A DNA stretch of 64,000 nucleotides from Brevipalpus yothersi. Its lineage: Eukaryota > Arthropoda > Arachnida > Trombidiformes > Tenuipalpidae. The stretch's first letter is position 1; every line of letters starts with the position of its first letter. Both the position numbers and the translations under genes were made by a program. The DNA is taken from contig QZCP01000052.1 in NCBI GenBank assembly GCA_003956705.1, positions 130,221-194,220 of the forward strand. Reading direction: 5' to 3'. This document shows, piece by piece, positions 26,892 to 40,361 of the stretch. The notes under the pieces are model-generated. The model did no database searches and was not told where the DNA came from. It was given only the letters and a program-made list of their open reading frames with translations.

Positions 26892-29800
26892 ATGGGATGT
26901 CGTAAAAAGATGAATATCAATTCACCAAGTGATTCTGTTGTTGATATGAATCCAGAGGGTTGCGAAAATCAAGCAACACCTCAATCCGGTATACCACCGA
27001 GTCCTCGTCTCAATATCAGTCGTGTGGCATATTCTGTGAAAGAATTTCAAGATGAATTTGAAGTTGTTCCACCGGCAAAGCCTAGTGTCAAGGAGAAATG
27101 TCTTAAATCGGCTAAAAAAATGTTCTCATGTTCACCGACCAATTTTATACAAAAAAGAATACCATTCTTCGCTTGGGTACCAAAATACAATTTTCGAGAA
27201 TACATAATCGCTGATTTAATAGCTGGAATAACTATCGCAGTATTTGTAGCACCACAATGTAAGTAAATATACACTCTCACACACTCATACAATACACATA
27301 CTCACACACTCACACATTCACTAACATAAAAGTAGTAGTTAGACACACAAGTTGAGATAAATCATTTCCTATTCGCTGATTAACGCTTATTAAAGTGTAC
27401 AATAATCAAATAATCACTTTTCTCTCTTACACACACAATACATGTATAACTTATATACCCTAGCATTTGGCGCCATGATATATATACACCATGAACGATA
27501 TGCATGATTTCCACTGTATATATACGAATAGGCATAGAAGAATACCTCACAAACACATATATCTTAATAGATCATTTTTATTCTCTTCCAGGTATGGGAT
27601 ACAGTTTGATAGCCCATGTTCCACCGGTACACGGTTTGTATAGTGGCTTTTTTCCCACACTTGTGTACGCATTTTTGGGCACATCAAGACATTCCGCTGT
27701 GGGTGGCGAAGTGATGCTATCCGGAGTGATGACCGGTAATATTGTTTTACAAATATTAACCGAAAATGGTATGAGTTTACATGAGATTGAAAATCAGATA
27801 CACGAATCCGGTCTTCCCGGGAGTGGAACATCAACATCAACATCCGAAAATGATAATAGCGATTACATAGTATCAGGAGGTGAGACAACAACAACTGAGG
27901 CCAAAATTGATGATGATCCACCGTCCAGTAATCATCCGATTTCAGATCTGAAAAGTGCCGATATAGCATCGGCCATTGGATTCATTATGGGCATTACATT
28001 TCCAATTATGAGCATTTTGAAGCTAGGATTTGTGAGCATATATTTGAGTGAACAATTTTTATCTGGATGTATCACAGCGGCATCAGTTTATGCGGTAGCA
28101 TCGCAACTTCGTTACATGTTCGGTGTCCATTTGCCGTACAGAAGTGGCTACTTTGCGGTTGTTATGTCTTTTGTTGATGTTGGCCTACAGTGGAAACAAA
28201 TCAATATCACCTGTGTGATCATTTCCATTGTGGCGATGGCAGTATTATTGTTATGTAAAATATATTTCAATCCATGGCTACTCAAAAAAAAGTATGGATT
28301 CAATTTTCCCATCGAGCTGATTGTGGTCATTTTTGGTACACTTTTCTCATATTTATTCAATTTTTCTCAAGTCTATGGAGTTCCAACGGTCGGCAAATTG
28401 CCTGCAGGGTAAGTTGGAAAAATATTTCAGTGTTTTTCATTATTTGTCCAATCTTTCGACTCACTTTTGGAATGTAATCATGAGATCGATATAAATGAAT
28501 TCCTTAATTTTTTCGGTGATGATTAGAATTCCTCCTCCTCAAGTACCAAAAATGTCCGTCCTGAGAGCAGTTGGACTGCGAACAATTCCATGTATGCTAT
28601 ATAGTTTCACCATATCATTGTCCATTGGTAAGCTTTATGGTGCAAAGCATGGCTATGAAGTTGATCCAAATCAAGAATTGATTGCTCTTGGTGGCAGCAA
28701 TATTCTGGGATCTATTTTCACCAGTATACCAGCTTCCGCATCTCTTCCTCGAAGTGCAACCCAAGAGGCGGCCGGTGGAAAGACTCAGGTAAATTATTTT
28801 TTGGAATATAAGATTTTTGATACTTTTTCGAGAATTTTGAGACTTATCGTTTTATTTCTCTCCAAAAAATGACAGATAACAAGTCTGGTCAATTGTGTTA
28901 TCATGCTTTTTTTGCTTTTATATCTTAGTCCTCTGTTGAGTGATCTTCCAAACGTAAGTTTTTTTGCTTGAATTCAGACATGAAACTGATGATACTCGAA
29001 AGATTATGACAAATTGTACAGATAATTGAACCTTTCTCTCTGCATAGTGTATTTTGTCAGCTATCATCACCATTGCATTACGAAGTTTACTCGCCAAAGT
29101 GAGACAGTTTTACATTTATTGGAAAATTTCTAAAATTGATGCTGTAAGTGGAATCAAATAATCGTGAAAATCAATTATGTTGATCAATTCCATGTAAATT
29201 TTACCTTCAGTGTGTTTGGTTGGTTACGTTCTGTGCAATCATTGCTCTTGACATGGAATTAGGACTTTATCTAAGCCTTGCCTGGTCTCTACTGATACTC
29301 ATTTACAAATCATCGAGGTTCGATTATTCATCAATTGCCATTGTTCTCTTCCTCTTTGATCAAAATCTAACAATATTTTCATCACCACAGGCCGAAAACT
29401 TACCTACTTGGCTCAGTCAATAAGTCAGATGTCTATGTTCCTCTCAACAAATTTATGGATGCAAAAGAGATGTCCGGAATTCGAATATATCAATTCTGTG
29501 GTCCTCTTCATTTTGCAAGTTTCGAGTATTTCAAAACTGATTTGCTCAAAAAAATAGGAATCAATATGAAGTAAGTCAATGGGAATTCTCAATTCTTTTA
29601 TGAAGTTAGCTCAAATTCCTTCTCTCTCTTTCTCTCTTTCTTTCTTTCTTTCTTTTACTTTCTCTTTAATTTAGTGAGCTAATGGCTTTGAAAGAGAAAG
29701 ATAATGAACGCAAAAGAAAAGAAACGCGTGCAATTCGTTCAATTGAAGATCGAATAGAGCCAAATTATGGTACCGTTTTACCATCATGGAGTTATTTGAT

Positions 29801-30158
29801 CGAAAATTGCCGGATTGTCATCATAGACTGTTCAATGTTATCATATATCGATACGAGTGGTGTTGCTAGCCTCAAATCGTTGGCATCTGATTTCGAAAGT
29901 GTAGGAATCAAATTTTTCCTTGCCTCTTGTGCACCCCATGTGATCACAATGCTGTCCAAGGATCGATTCTTTTCAGTAATTGGACAAAATCATGTGTTCA
30001 TCAGTGTTCATGATGCTGTTCTGGTTGCTCTCGGATACATGGAATCATACAGTAATAACAATCGATCCGCAGCCAGTCCATCAGATAGTCCGAGGCCGGT
30101 AGCAACTCTACGTCGAAATGGAACAAAAGAAAGGTATCGTCAATTGAATGACAGCTAG
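26892..30158 (+). CDS. SLC26-family anion transporter, copy 1
   Basis: Membrane anion exchanger of the SLC26/SulP family (sulfate, chloride, bicarbonate or oxalate; substrate not decidable here). Eight exons: 26892-27258, 27592-28408, 28527-28788, 28876-28953, 29048-29143, 29211-29317, 29391-29570, 29675-30158, giving 796 residues. A cytosolic N terminus contains RVAYSVKEFQDEFEV. The SLC26 signature follows: IADLIAGITIAVFVAPQ, then PPVHGLYSGFFPTLVYAFLG and GTSRHSAVGG. Later come YRSGYFAVV and SLPRSATQEAAGGKTQ. The last exon carries the STAS domain, with IDCSMLSYIDTSGV. The loop after the signature is unusually long and rich in Ser, Thr and acidic residues (roughly residues 185-235). An AATAAA lies about 60 bases after the stop. 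A second copy with identical intron positions follows. Confidence 0.93.
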
Positions 30159-32230
30159 TCCATATTTTGTTTGCAAAAGGTTATAATCAAAATGTCTATT
30201 AATTATATATATATATTCGAATAAAAACCCAATTACTAGCCTCGATTGTTTTTCTATGAGATCAATTGCAAGGTCTCATTGTTTGTACAGCAATACATAA
30301 AATTTTATCGGGACAAACCTCACGTTTCCGGTGCTTTTAGAGATATATAAAAAATTTGTGAACTATATTTGAAAATCAATTACATTCCAGTATTCTTTTT
30401 GTTGAGTTTTTTTCTCATCTCTTCTAGTACATAATTATGCATAAAAAGGAACGATTACTTGCTCCCAAAGTTATACTAACTAATTTTTGCTTCACCTATT
30501 CATTTCTTGATGTAATGTGAGTTGTAGTAATAATTTTTATTGATAATCAACCCTAAATCCATAGAAAATTAAATATCTTTAAAACAAATGATAATTTCGC
30601 AAGTTTTTTCGGGCGTAAGATAGGAGTAAACTCATTCATCTTCATGATGAAAGGTGGAATGTGTATATCTCGTGTCTTTTATGACTCATATCAGTGGTAA
30701 TTATTTATTGCATGTTTATCATTAATTTATGAGACTATTTTGATTTAGCTGATCACACAAGGAGTGTGATCTTATGAAGTATTTTATGGAGTATGAAGTG
30801 TCATGAAATCATTCAGATATCTTCATCATTCAAGTTTACTAACATAGTCAAACGTTCGTTCAAGTTTTTGCTCATCTACATGTGTCAATACAGGTAAGTT
30901 GTCTCAAAAAAGTGATCCATCGAGAGATCAATGATGAAACTTTCTATGATGTTAATCGGTTAATCTCAAAAAATTTTTTTTATCTGTACAAGTCTTTGGA
31001 CATTGAGGTCGATATGATTCGGTTACTTGTGGATTAATGATCGTAAGTTTGCCTGAAATGCAATCTTCCTTGGCAACAGGAATTTTGAGCATTTCAAGAC
31101 AGCAGTCATTGATTTTTTTGAATTTTTCTATCAATAAGTTAAGAATACAATCAAGAGATAATAGAAATTCACAAAAAATGGTCTGATTATCGACTATAAA
31201 TCTTCCAACATATTCCATTATTTGCTCAAAGAATCTCATTTATTATAATTCAGAGAATTTTTCACTGAAAATAAGTTATTCTAACTCATCATCTTCTATT
31301 TACAGAATGTTCTAGATTTGAATGAATTTTGGTAAGAACCTTTGATTGATTGAGTTTCTCTATAAATATTTCCAAAAATTCTGGTTGAGCTCAATCCAAG
31401 AAATTGTAAATTTCATTTCCACTTGAAAATGCTGTCTCATGTATGTAGCTCACTGGGACTACATTGTTCTGGATCACTAATCAGCGTGATAATCGAGCTT
31501 CTCCAAAGATGATCACAGACACGAGCACATGATAATTTGTTAAAATGATTGATAACAGTTGAATAAGTTTTATGAGAGAGACTTGAACATCGCTGGCTCA
31601 TAGTTCATGGAATGGAGATCATGATTGTGATGAATATAGATTTTTGAATATGTCACATTCTTTGAGTCATGTCCCACAGAACAATCAGGTGCACACCTAA
31701 CATGGCTTTGATTTAGCCTTGAAAAGTTCCATCCTGATATGTTTAGAATTGAAAAAAAAATCATCACCACTTAGCTAAGCATTATCAGTTTGACTGTGAA
31801 AATTCAAGTGACAAATTATTGAATTGTAGTGAATGTTGTAGTTGAATATTTGAAAATCATGAATGAAGTTGATGTTGAGAACTATTCTTCGATTGATGAA
31901 TGTTGAATGAAAACTTTCTCTCACACCTTCTAGGTATACACACCAAAACATACTGTAATCGTGTGAATTTTACCACTTTTTGAAGGTGGCAAAATACTTG
32001 CCCAATTTTACGATCAATTTGGAGGAGAAAATTAGATTTATCTGTTGATATGTTTTTCGTTAGAAACGAATTTTTACGCGATCAAATAAGATTATATTTT
32101 TTCTCCACCTAAGAAAAGAAAAAGTTATTCTGTGTGATATTCTCGAGTGTGATATTTTTGTATGAATAACTAAAAAATTAATTGCTGATTGTTCATCCAG
32201 ACAAACTGGGCTAAGCTATACACATTTAGC
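30159..32230. other. Intergenic region between the two SLC26 genes
   Basis: It contains the 3' end of copy 1 (AATAAA near 30220) and the promoter of copy 2; catccag just before the copy 2 ATG looks like a 5' UTR splice acceptor. One minus-strand frame at 30952-31239 is listed separately. Confidence 0.6.
30952..31239 (-). CDS. Hypothetical 95-residue cysteine-containing frame
   Basis: An ATG-initiated frame with six cysteines, including the pair in INDCCLEM and a tail with CPKTCTDKKN. There is no signal peptide at the ATG and no family resemblance I know. It could be a chance frame, one exon of a larger gene, or a small gene. Confidence 0.15.
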   Translation of the reverse strand: MRFFEQIMEYVGRFIVDNQTIFCEFLLSLDCILNLLIEKFKKINDCCLEMLKIPVAKEDCISGKLTIINPQVTESYRPQCPKTCTDKKNFLRLTD

Positions 32231-35042
32231 ATGGCTTGGCGGAAAAAGCTGGACATAAATTCTCGTGGAGCAACCATGATCGAAATGGATCGAAGTGTTG
32301 AGGTTGTCGAGCGACCATCGCGTAAATCTGAAACGACCTCAAATTTAAGGCTCAATATCAATCGGTTGGCCTATTCGGTGAAAGATTTCCATGAAGAATT
32401 CGAAGTTTCTCCAGCAAAAAAGCCCAACATGAAGGACAAATGTTTCCAATCGTTCAAAGACACATGCTGCTGTTCACCGATAAACTTTATCAAGAGACGG
32501 ATTCCGATTCTTAATTGGTTGCCAAACTATAATTTGGAAAAATATCTTATCGCCGATATTATCGTTGGTATAACGATTGCTGTGTTTCAAGCTCCACAAT
32601 GTAAGCTTCTCTCTCTCTCTCTGAATCGCAATTTCATGATTATTCTAATGCTCACGATTGACCACGGATTGATATTCCTGTTTCAGGTATGGGATATGCA
32701 TTGATAGCTCATGTACCACCGATCCATGGACTTTATAGTGCCTTTTTTCCAACACTGGTGTACGCTCTTCTGGGCACAGCTTATCACTCGGCAATTGGTG
32801 GTGAAATTATGATGTCCGGTGTGATGACAGGGAACATAGTTCTCCAAGTATTCCAAGAGAATGGTATGAGTTTGATGGATATTGAGAAAAGTTCAAGTGG
32901 GAACAGTAATTTCAGTCACCATGGAACATCGACAGAACATTACAGCCCAACGATGCTCAATGGTGGACATCCGATACCAAATTTGATGCCGGCTGAGATC
33001 GCTTCTGCCATTGGATTTATAGCGGGAATCGTTTTCCTCATCATGCATGGCCTACGATTGGGTTTTATAAGTATTTTTCTAAGTGAACAATTTTTGAGTG
33101 GCTGTATAACGGCTGCCTCTGTTCATGCCTTTGCATCACATTTGAGATACTTATTTGGCGTTCATTTGCCGTATAGAAGTGGCTTTCTTACCGTAATTTA
33201 CACTTTTCTTGATCTTTTCAAACAATGGCGAGAAATCAATGTCTATTGTGTTCTAATATCTTGCATTGCCATAACAATTCTCGCCACAAGTAAGGCCTAT
33301 ATCAATCCATGGCTATTGAAATTTCGCTATGGTGTCAATTTTCCCATAGAATTGATCGCTGTTATCATTGGCACTGCCCTGTCCAAACATTTCAATTTCA
33401 ATGAGGTTTACCATGTGCCAGTGGTAGGTCCTCTCCCTGCTGGGTGAGTGTGGAGAAGATTGAGATATATTCTTTTACTCATTCAAATTGTAATCTTATA
33501 TCATGTTGTTCCTTTATATTCCAGAATACCAACACCACACATTCCGAGATTTTCAGTGATGGAAGCTATAGGAATGCGAGTGGTTCCTTGTATGGTGTAT
33601 GGTTTTACGATCACTTTGACAATTGGCAAGTTATATGGTGATAAGCATGGTTATGAAGTTGATCCAAATCAAGAACTTTTAGCTCTTGGAGCCAGTAATA
33701 TTGCTGGCTCTGTTTTTACAAGTATTTCGGCTGCTGCTTCGGTACCAAGAGCGGCAACTCAAGAGGCAGCAGGCGGCAAAACTCAGGTAATATTTAAATT
33801 CTCATGATGAGATAAAAACTTTACTATATTCAATCGATTGAACCAATTCGAACTAATTTCAATCCAGATTGTCAGCTTTGTGAACTGTATTATTATGCTC
33901 TTCCTGATTCTGTACTTTGGGCCGATGTTAGCAGATCTTCCAAATGTGAGTAGATATTTTACTAAATGAAGAAGAAAAGAATATTCAATTGATAGATCTC
34001 TCTCTTCTAGTGTGTACTCTCTTCGATCATGGCTGTGGCATTGAGTACACTTTTGACCAAAGTTAGACAATTTTTCATCTATTGGAAAGCTTCCAAGGTC
34101 GATGGTGTAAGTAATCTCGGTTACTGGTTCAATTATTTACCTTATATTGATTATGATACTTCTTTAATTTCTATCACTCAAGTGCGTCTGGTTGTTCACA
34201 TTCGTTGCCATCATTGTTTTCGACATGGAATTGGGTCTCTACTTGAGTTTAGCATGGTCTCTCTTGACATTGATCTATAAATCATCCAGGTTTGGTTCAC
34301 GAATGAAACTACTATGCTAGATTGAATAATTCACACAGATTATTGCATATTTTGCAGGCCAAAAACTTATCTTCTAGGATCTGTGAATAAATCTGATGTA
34401 TATGTACCGTTGAATAAGTTTATGGATGCCAAAGAATTTCCTGGAATCAAAATTTATCAGTACTGTGGACCGCTTCACTTTGCGAGTTTCGAGTTTTTCA
34501 AGACAGATATGTTCAAAAAAATTGGAATAGACATGAAGTCAGTTTGAACATTGTGAGACACTTATTTGAGAATGATAAAATTTTCATTTACTCTATCTAG
34601 CCAAGTATTGACCCTAAAGGAAAGAGAAAAAGAACGTCGTGTAAGACGTTTATCTCGTCCAGCTGGATTGAAAGACGAACAAATGGTTGACATTAGCACA
34701 TGGAAACATTTGATTGAAAAGTGTCGAATTTTGATTATTGATTGCTCAATGCTCTCATATATCGATACAAGTGGCGTTGGTAGATTGAAAAGATTGACTG
34801 AAGATATTCAAAGTGTAGGAATGGAACTATTTCTGGCTGCCTGTGCACCACATGTGATTGATATGCTGACGAGATGCCATTTTTTCACCGAAATCGAAAA
34901 GAATCAAACATTCATAACGGTACATGATGCTTTTTTGGTTGCTTCAGATCATCTGGAGAAAAAGGGAATCCTATCAGTGAAAGATGCTGAAAATCGAAGT
35001 ACAGAATCGGAAACTGTGCACCCAAATGGTTTGAAAATTTAA
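32231..35042 (+). CDS. SLC26-family anion transporter, copy 2
   Basis: Eight exons: 32231-32600, 32687-33443, 33525-33786, 33868-33945, 34011-34106, 34183-34289, 34358-34537, 34601-35042, giving 763 residues. Exons 3-7 are exactly as long as in copy 1 (262, 78, 96, 107, 180) and intron phases agree (1, 2, 0, 0, 0, 2, 2), so the pair arose by tandem duplication. The SLC26 signature is PPIHGLYSAFFPTLVYALLG. A STAS domain near the C terminus includes IDCSMLSYIDTSGVGRL. The extracellular loop after the signature is shorter than in copy 1 and the C-terminal tail differs. The donor of intron 7 is gtcagt rather than gtaagt. The ATG chosen aligns with the copy 1 start (MAWRKKLDIN against MGCRKKMNIN). 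Confidence 0.93.
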
Positions 35043-35644
35043 ACTGAGACAATCAGATAATGATAATCCAAAGAACCATGATCAAGGGACTATTGATTTT
35101 CTCCCTAAGCTTGACAAAAACTTTTCATGATCGAAATTTTTGAATAGAATTAGCAGCATGAAATCAAATATGTATCAAAAATAAACGTACATGGAAAGTT
35201 TACTACTTCTACAAACCTGAAGATAGTCCGATTTTTTCCGAATTCATCGAATGCAATAATTCGTTGATGATTGAAAATTTATCAACTCACATCAATAAGA
35301 GATAAAAAATATTCTTCATCCAGCGTATATGAGCGTTGAAAATGTCTTTGACGAAATTTTTCGTCTTTATCGTACCGAATCAAGGAAGACAAGATTCGAA
35401 ACTTAACAAATCAGAATCATTCCAAAATATAGGATCAAAAGGAAACAAGAGAGAAGACAGGTCCTCAAATCATGGTGAATAATTGATAGAAAGGACTAGC
35501 TTCTCCAAAAAAAATATTCGAAAATATGAAGGCGCTGATATTTTCAATTCGATAAAGACAAAAGTGATTCAAATAGGACTACTCTAATGAAATAATGTGA
35601 GCTCCTAGATACTGGTAAAACGTATATAATGATAATACAATCAT
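35043..35644. other. Convergent intergenic region
   Basis: 3' flanks of SLC26 copy 2 and of the succinyl-CoA ligase gene. No gene is seen. Confidence 0.7.
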
Positions 35645-37039
35645 CTATGCAAGTCCTCTCTTTTTCATCTCTTCCAGCATAAAAGCACCCATTTTGGCGG
35701 GTGATCTAGTAACAGCTACTCCTGCAGACTGGAGAGCTTCAATTTTTGCCTGAGCTCCACCTTTTCCACCAGAAATGATGGCACCTGCATGACCCATTCG
35801 ACGACCTGGAGGTGCAGTCAAGCCAGCGATGAAAGAAACCACTGGTTTCGAATCAGAGCCTGAATTATGCTTCTTCAGATATTCAGAAGCCTGTTCTTCC
35901 GCATTTCCACCAATCTCACCGATGAGTATGATACCTGTGATGAGTTATTAAGTAGTGGTTTAGTTCAGTGGAATTGAATAAGAATGAGAAAACAACCTTT
36001 TGTCTCTGGATCATTGAGAAACACTTCCAAACAATCAATGAAGTCAGTTCCATTGAAAGGATCACCACCAATACCTATACACAATGATTGACCTAAGCCA
36101 ACTTGAGTGGTTTGGTGAACGGCTTCATATGTGAGGGTACCAGAACGCGAAACGATACCAATCTTGCCCTTCTGATGGATGTGTCCCGGCATAATGCCTA
36201 TCTTACACTCTCCAGGTTTGATGATTCCCGGACAGTTAGGACCGATAAGCCGTGTCTTATTTTGAGACATCAAAACTTGTCTTACTCGAACCATATCCAA
36301 CTGAGGAATGCCTTCAGTGATGCAAACGACTAGAGGTATTTCGGCTTCAATGGCTTCTGTGATGGCTTTTGCAGCTCCAGGAGCAGGAACATAGATAACA
36401 GAGGCATTTGCACCAGTTTCTTTCATGGCCTATTGATGATAAGAAAGAAAGGGAGACAATATGATTATTATTTGATTGATTGATAAAAACCGTGGTGATA
36501 GACACTGACAATATGCACCACACTATCTATCATATGGGACTAAATGGTTCTATGATCTAATCATCACTCACCTCTCTCAAAGAACTAAATACAGGCAATT
36601 CTAGATGCGTTTGTCCACCTTTACCGGGCGAAACTCCACCAACAACTTTGGTTCCATATTCAATCGCTTGCTTACTATGGAAAGTTCCTTGTTTACCGGT
36701 GAAACCTTGGCATACCACTTTGGTGTCATTGCCTATTTTGAGATGTGATCTCGTCTGATTATATCCTTGCTTAACACTTTCTCCACCTAATCCACGAGCT
36801 GTGTGGATAGAGGAACAAGATGGGTAGAGAAAATGAATCAATAATTAATCCAAGAGATGGAAATATAATCTATTGTAATCGAAGAAGATGCTCCATGAGA
36901 TGCCTTTGAGGTCGAGTTACTCAAGCAAATCATCATGCAATCGGAGAAAGCCAATACATTGCAATCAAAAGACATTGATGTCCACTAACTTACCAAGAGT
37001 AGGGGCAAAGCGAGTTAATCGAAGTGCTGTTGAAGTCAT
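35645..37039 (-). CDS. SUCLG1: Succinyl-CoA ligase alpha subunit, mitochondrial
   Basis: Citric-acid-cycle enzyme (EC 6.2.1.4/6.2.1.5) converting succinyl-CoA to succinate with GTP or ATP formation in the mitochondrial matrix. Four exons on the minus strand: 37039-36994, 36798-36572, 36429-35997, 35934-35645, giving 331 residues (human 346). The N terminus MTSTALRLTRFAPTLARGLG is a typical basic matrix-targeting sequence. Family blocks are CQGFTGKQGTFHSKQAIEYG, GGVSPGKGGQTHLELPVF, RLIGPNCPGIIKPGECKIG and VSRSGTLTYEAV. The phosphorylated histidine is H284 in RMGHAGAIISGGKG. All phases agree and no key residue is missing. It acts as a dimer with a beta subunit not present in this window. Confidence 0.96.
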
Positions 37040-38088
37040 AATGGCCAATAATAATCTCGAACACACGAAAACAAAAGAAAATTCAAAACATATCACAACA
37101 ACCACACATTTAAACACAAATGTTCATCAGATGATAAAAATGTCAACACCGAAAGTCATTTCAGAATATACATGTAAAGTAGAGGGCGAACAAGCAAGCT
37201 GCGTGCTGTTCATGCATGTGTCTAAACTTTTCTATTCGCTTTTTTTACCGTTATTCTGAATAACTTATTCATACCGATATATTCTAGTTTGATTAGCAGT
37301 CTATTGAAATTGAAGTGGGGTTTAATTCAGTCCAATCCAATAAATCAAAAATAATTAATTCTAGTTCATAGGATATCTAGTTTGCGCCTGTTGAACTTTT
37401 TCGCAAGGGAGTAAATTGGGTGACTTTCTTATTCAGTCTTATTTGTACATCTATGGCTATTAACTATGGCCATTGACTTTTTGTGGTTGTATTTTTTGCT
37501 TTCAATCGCTGATTGTCTTTTCGGTTAGTACTCAAGGTATCAGAGGTACCTAAGCGTTCGATAGGAAAGCAAAGTTTAAGGCTCAGAATTTGTATTTGAT
37601 GGATCATTCAATTCCATCTCTCGCTCAGTGTATCTTTGAATGTGGAAGAATTCTGGGCTTGACGAGTATTCGGCTTAAGATATTGCGAGACGCGATTATC
37701 TGATTGAAAAAGAGAATTGGTGAGCTTGATAGTTTGGTTGCTTTATTCGTAATGAGAGGCAGATTATGAATCAATTTATTCCAAACCTTTGCAAGAGAGA
37801 CTGTGAGTTTGCACTTTGAAGCAGATGATAAAGATCCCTTTTTACACAAAAAACGACTTAATATTGCGTAAAAATTACAGTTTTCAAACAAGAAAATGGC
37901 AAAAAACTTCACTTGAACATCAGTGAGTAGCTATCACAGTAATATATCAGCAAAAAAGAAAAAAGACTAAACATCAAGGAAATAGGAATAGAAAATATGA
38001 ATATGATTGATTTCCTCATGGAAAAAAAGATTGAGAAAATAGGACATGTTGCTATTGATTGATTGTGAGCTTTGTGATTGAGATAAAA
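37040..38088. other. Intergenic region
   Basis: Promoter side of the succinyl-CoA ligase gene and 3' flank of the AMPK alpha gene. No supported coding sequence. Confidence 0.65.
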
Positions 38089-40361
38089 CTATCTAGCCAA
38101 TTGCGTTATCAAGGAAGCACACATTTCAAAAAAATCCATGACGTGATGGCACTGAGATTTATTCGAGTAAGGATCACTGGATGCACTACTTAGACTATTG
38201 ATTTCACCTTCCTTACTTTCCTCGTTTTCTTCGCCGGTTGGTAATGACTTGAAGTCTAGAAGGTAACTTTTATAATCTACTTGGTAGAGTTGCAAACTCA
38301 TTTTGACGTGACGACCTGTGACTGGATTCTTACGTCTAACCCTGACTTGAAATTGATTGACTACTTTCCAGTCCTATGAAAAAAGGAAAAATGTAATTGA
38401 AAAATGACAATTGAAAGCCATGAAAAACTTACGAAATCGAGTGCTTTCATAGCACGGAAAACTTCATTCATTATATCCTGAGGACGGCTTTGAGATCTTA
38501 TTCCTAAGGAGAAGATAGTATATAGTATATAGTTCTTCGTCAAACAAAAAATATCGAGCTAAATTTCTATAAATTCATTCTTCAGTCCTTATTATACCAT
38601 AAAGCACCGTGAACAGTCTGAAAATTCATCTTACCAAGATGCCACTTTGCTTTTTTCACAGGCTGCTTGGCTCTTTCAGAGGTACTACTTCCACAGCTAT
38701 ACACTCTTTGGCGACTAGTACTAGGAGCACTCAGTCTATTAGGACTTTCAGCTAATAGAGATGGAGGAGGAGGACTTGAGGCGACGTAAAAATCTTTGAT
38801 GTCCAGCTTAGAAGTTTCGCTCTCTATCCTTTTGTTATCAATGATTAAATTATAGGCGATTGCCAATTGATCGTGAGGATCCTTGCTGAGTAGAGCGCCA
38901 TGAACTTCTTTATCAAGAACACCAAATTTCTGGTAAGAGAATAAAATCATTTACACATTTGTTTTCCCTTGTCTCATGATTGATGTCACATACCTCACAA
39001 ACTTCAGCAACAGCATCCATATCAATAATTGAGGCATCGGATTCAGTTACTGGAGGGAAAAGATAGCCAGGCAGATCTTTTTTGAACCATTCGTGGTTTC
39101 TATAGCGAAAAAGAACAGCAATCATGATTTGAACAACGATTGAAAATCTGGATATTACTTAATATCTTCCATGGCTGCTCTCTTCATGGGATCGACTTGG
39201 AGCATATGAACCAAGAGATCAATAGCAGATTTGTTGAGATAGTCAGGTATGTTGAAATTACCAGCTGAGGAATGCAAAAATCCGATATATTTTCAAAGTT
39301 GTTAGATTAAACACTGGATACTTACATCGAATTTTGCGAAAAAGTGTTGGAACATGATCATCATCAAATGGAAGCTAAAATAATCAAGAAATAATGATCA
39401 GCAAAAGAGAGATAGAGAGATGAAAAATAGATCAGCAACAAAGATTAAGATTTGATCATTTATCTTAGAACACTTACAGTTCCGCATAATAAGGCATATA
39501 GAATTACACCAGCACTCCAAATATCCACCTCTGGTCCAGCATAGAGTTTACCTGAGATAACCTCAGGGGCTGCATAATTGGGTGAGCCGCAACTAGTTTT
39601 CAAAAATTCACCATCCATCATAATATTGGAGAGACCAAAATCAGCAATTTTGACACAAGAATTGGAATCCAGGAGTAAATTTTCTGGCTTTAAATCTCTA
39701 TGCACCACCATATGTCGATGACAATAGTCAACACCTGAGATGATCTGTTGAAAAAAGCGTCTAGCCTCTGATTCTTTCAATTTTCCATGATTTACAATGT
39801 AATCGAACAATTCTCCTCCGGACACATATTCCATGATCATGAAAATGTCGGTTGGTGTGCTTATGACTTGGTACCTTTCGGTAAAATGAGATAGAGATTA
39901 TGACAATGAGAATAAAAACAAACAACAAAAAATAACATCATTTTTCAAATTTTTCTCACAATTTAATGATGTGTGGATGACGAAATAATTTCAAGTTTTG
40001 AATTTCACGTCTGATTTTGTTGACTACATCAAGATGCTTAATTTTTTCACGATTAAGAATTTTGACCGCCACTTTATGACCAGTAAGTTGATGAGTGGCA
40101 GCTAACCAAAAAGAAGATGAAAAAAAACACACAAAGAAAAAGATGTGGATTAAAATTTTTCCCTAGCCTCATGGCAAAAAGAAAATACTCACTTTTAACC
40201 TTACCAAAAGTTCCCACACCAAGAGTTTCACCCAAAATATAATGACCAATCTTGATTAACGGCTGATTGGCCGATGATGATGAAGATGATGATGGATGAT
40301 GATTAGAATCACTTGAGCTACCTCGATTGGACATGCTGGAGCTTCTACCCCGATGAGCCAT
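38089..40361 (-). CDS. PRKAA: AMP-activated protein kinase catalytic subunit alpha
   Basis: Energy-sensing Ser/Thr kinase, catalytic subunit of the AMPK heterotrimer. Nine exons on the minus strand: 40361-40193, 40101-39960, 39874-39478, 39374-39326, 39264-39159, 39099-38994, 38929-38635, 38503-38433, 38373-38089, giving 539 residues (human alpha subunits about 550-560). After a Ser-rich N terminus come the Gly-rich loop GETLGVGTFGKVK, the ATP-binding lysine K70 (GHKVAVKIL), HRDLKPEN with D164, DFG with D182, and the activation-loop threonine T197 in FLKTSCGSPNYAAPE, the LKB1 site. The C terminus has WHLGIRSQSRPQDIMNEV and VKMSLQLYQVD, the beta/gamma-binding domain, split by a Ser/Glu-rich loop. 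Everything needed for activity is present. A cag just upstream of the ATG suggests a spliced 5' UTR. Confidence 0.96.

Noticed and set aside
31570..31770. Minus-strand 66-residue frame
   Set aside because: No signal, domain or splice evidence; length expected by chance in AT-rich DNA.
37625..37912. Minus-strand 95-residue frame
   Set aside because: Basic, hydrophobic mixture without recognisable motif and without exon-like borders.
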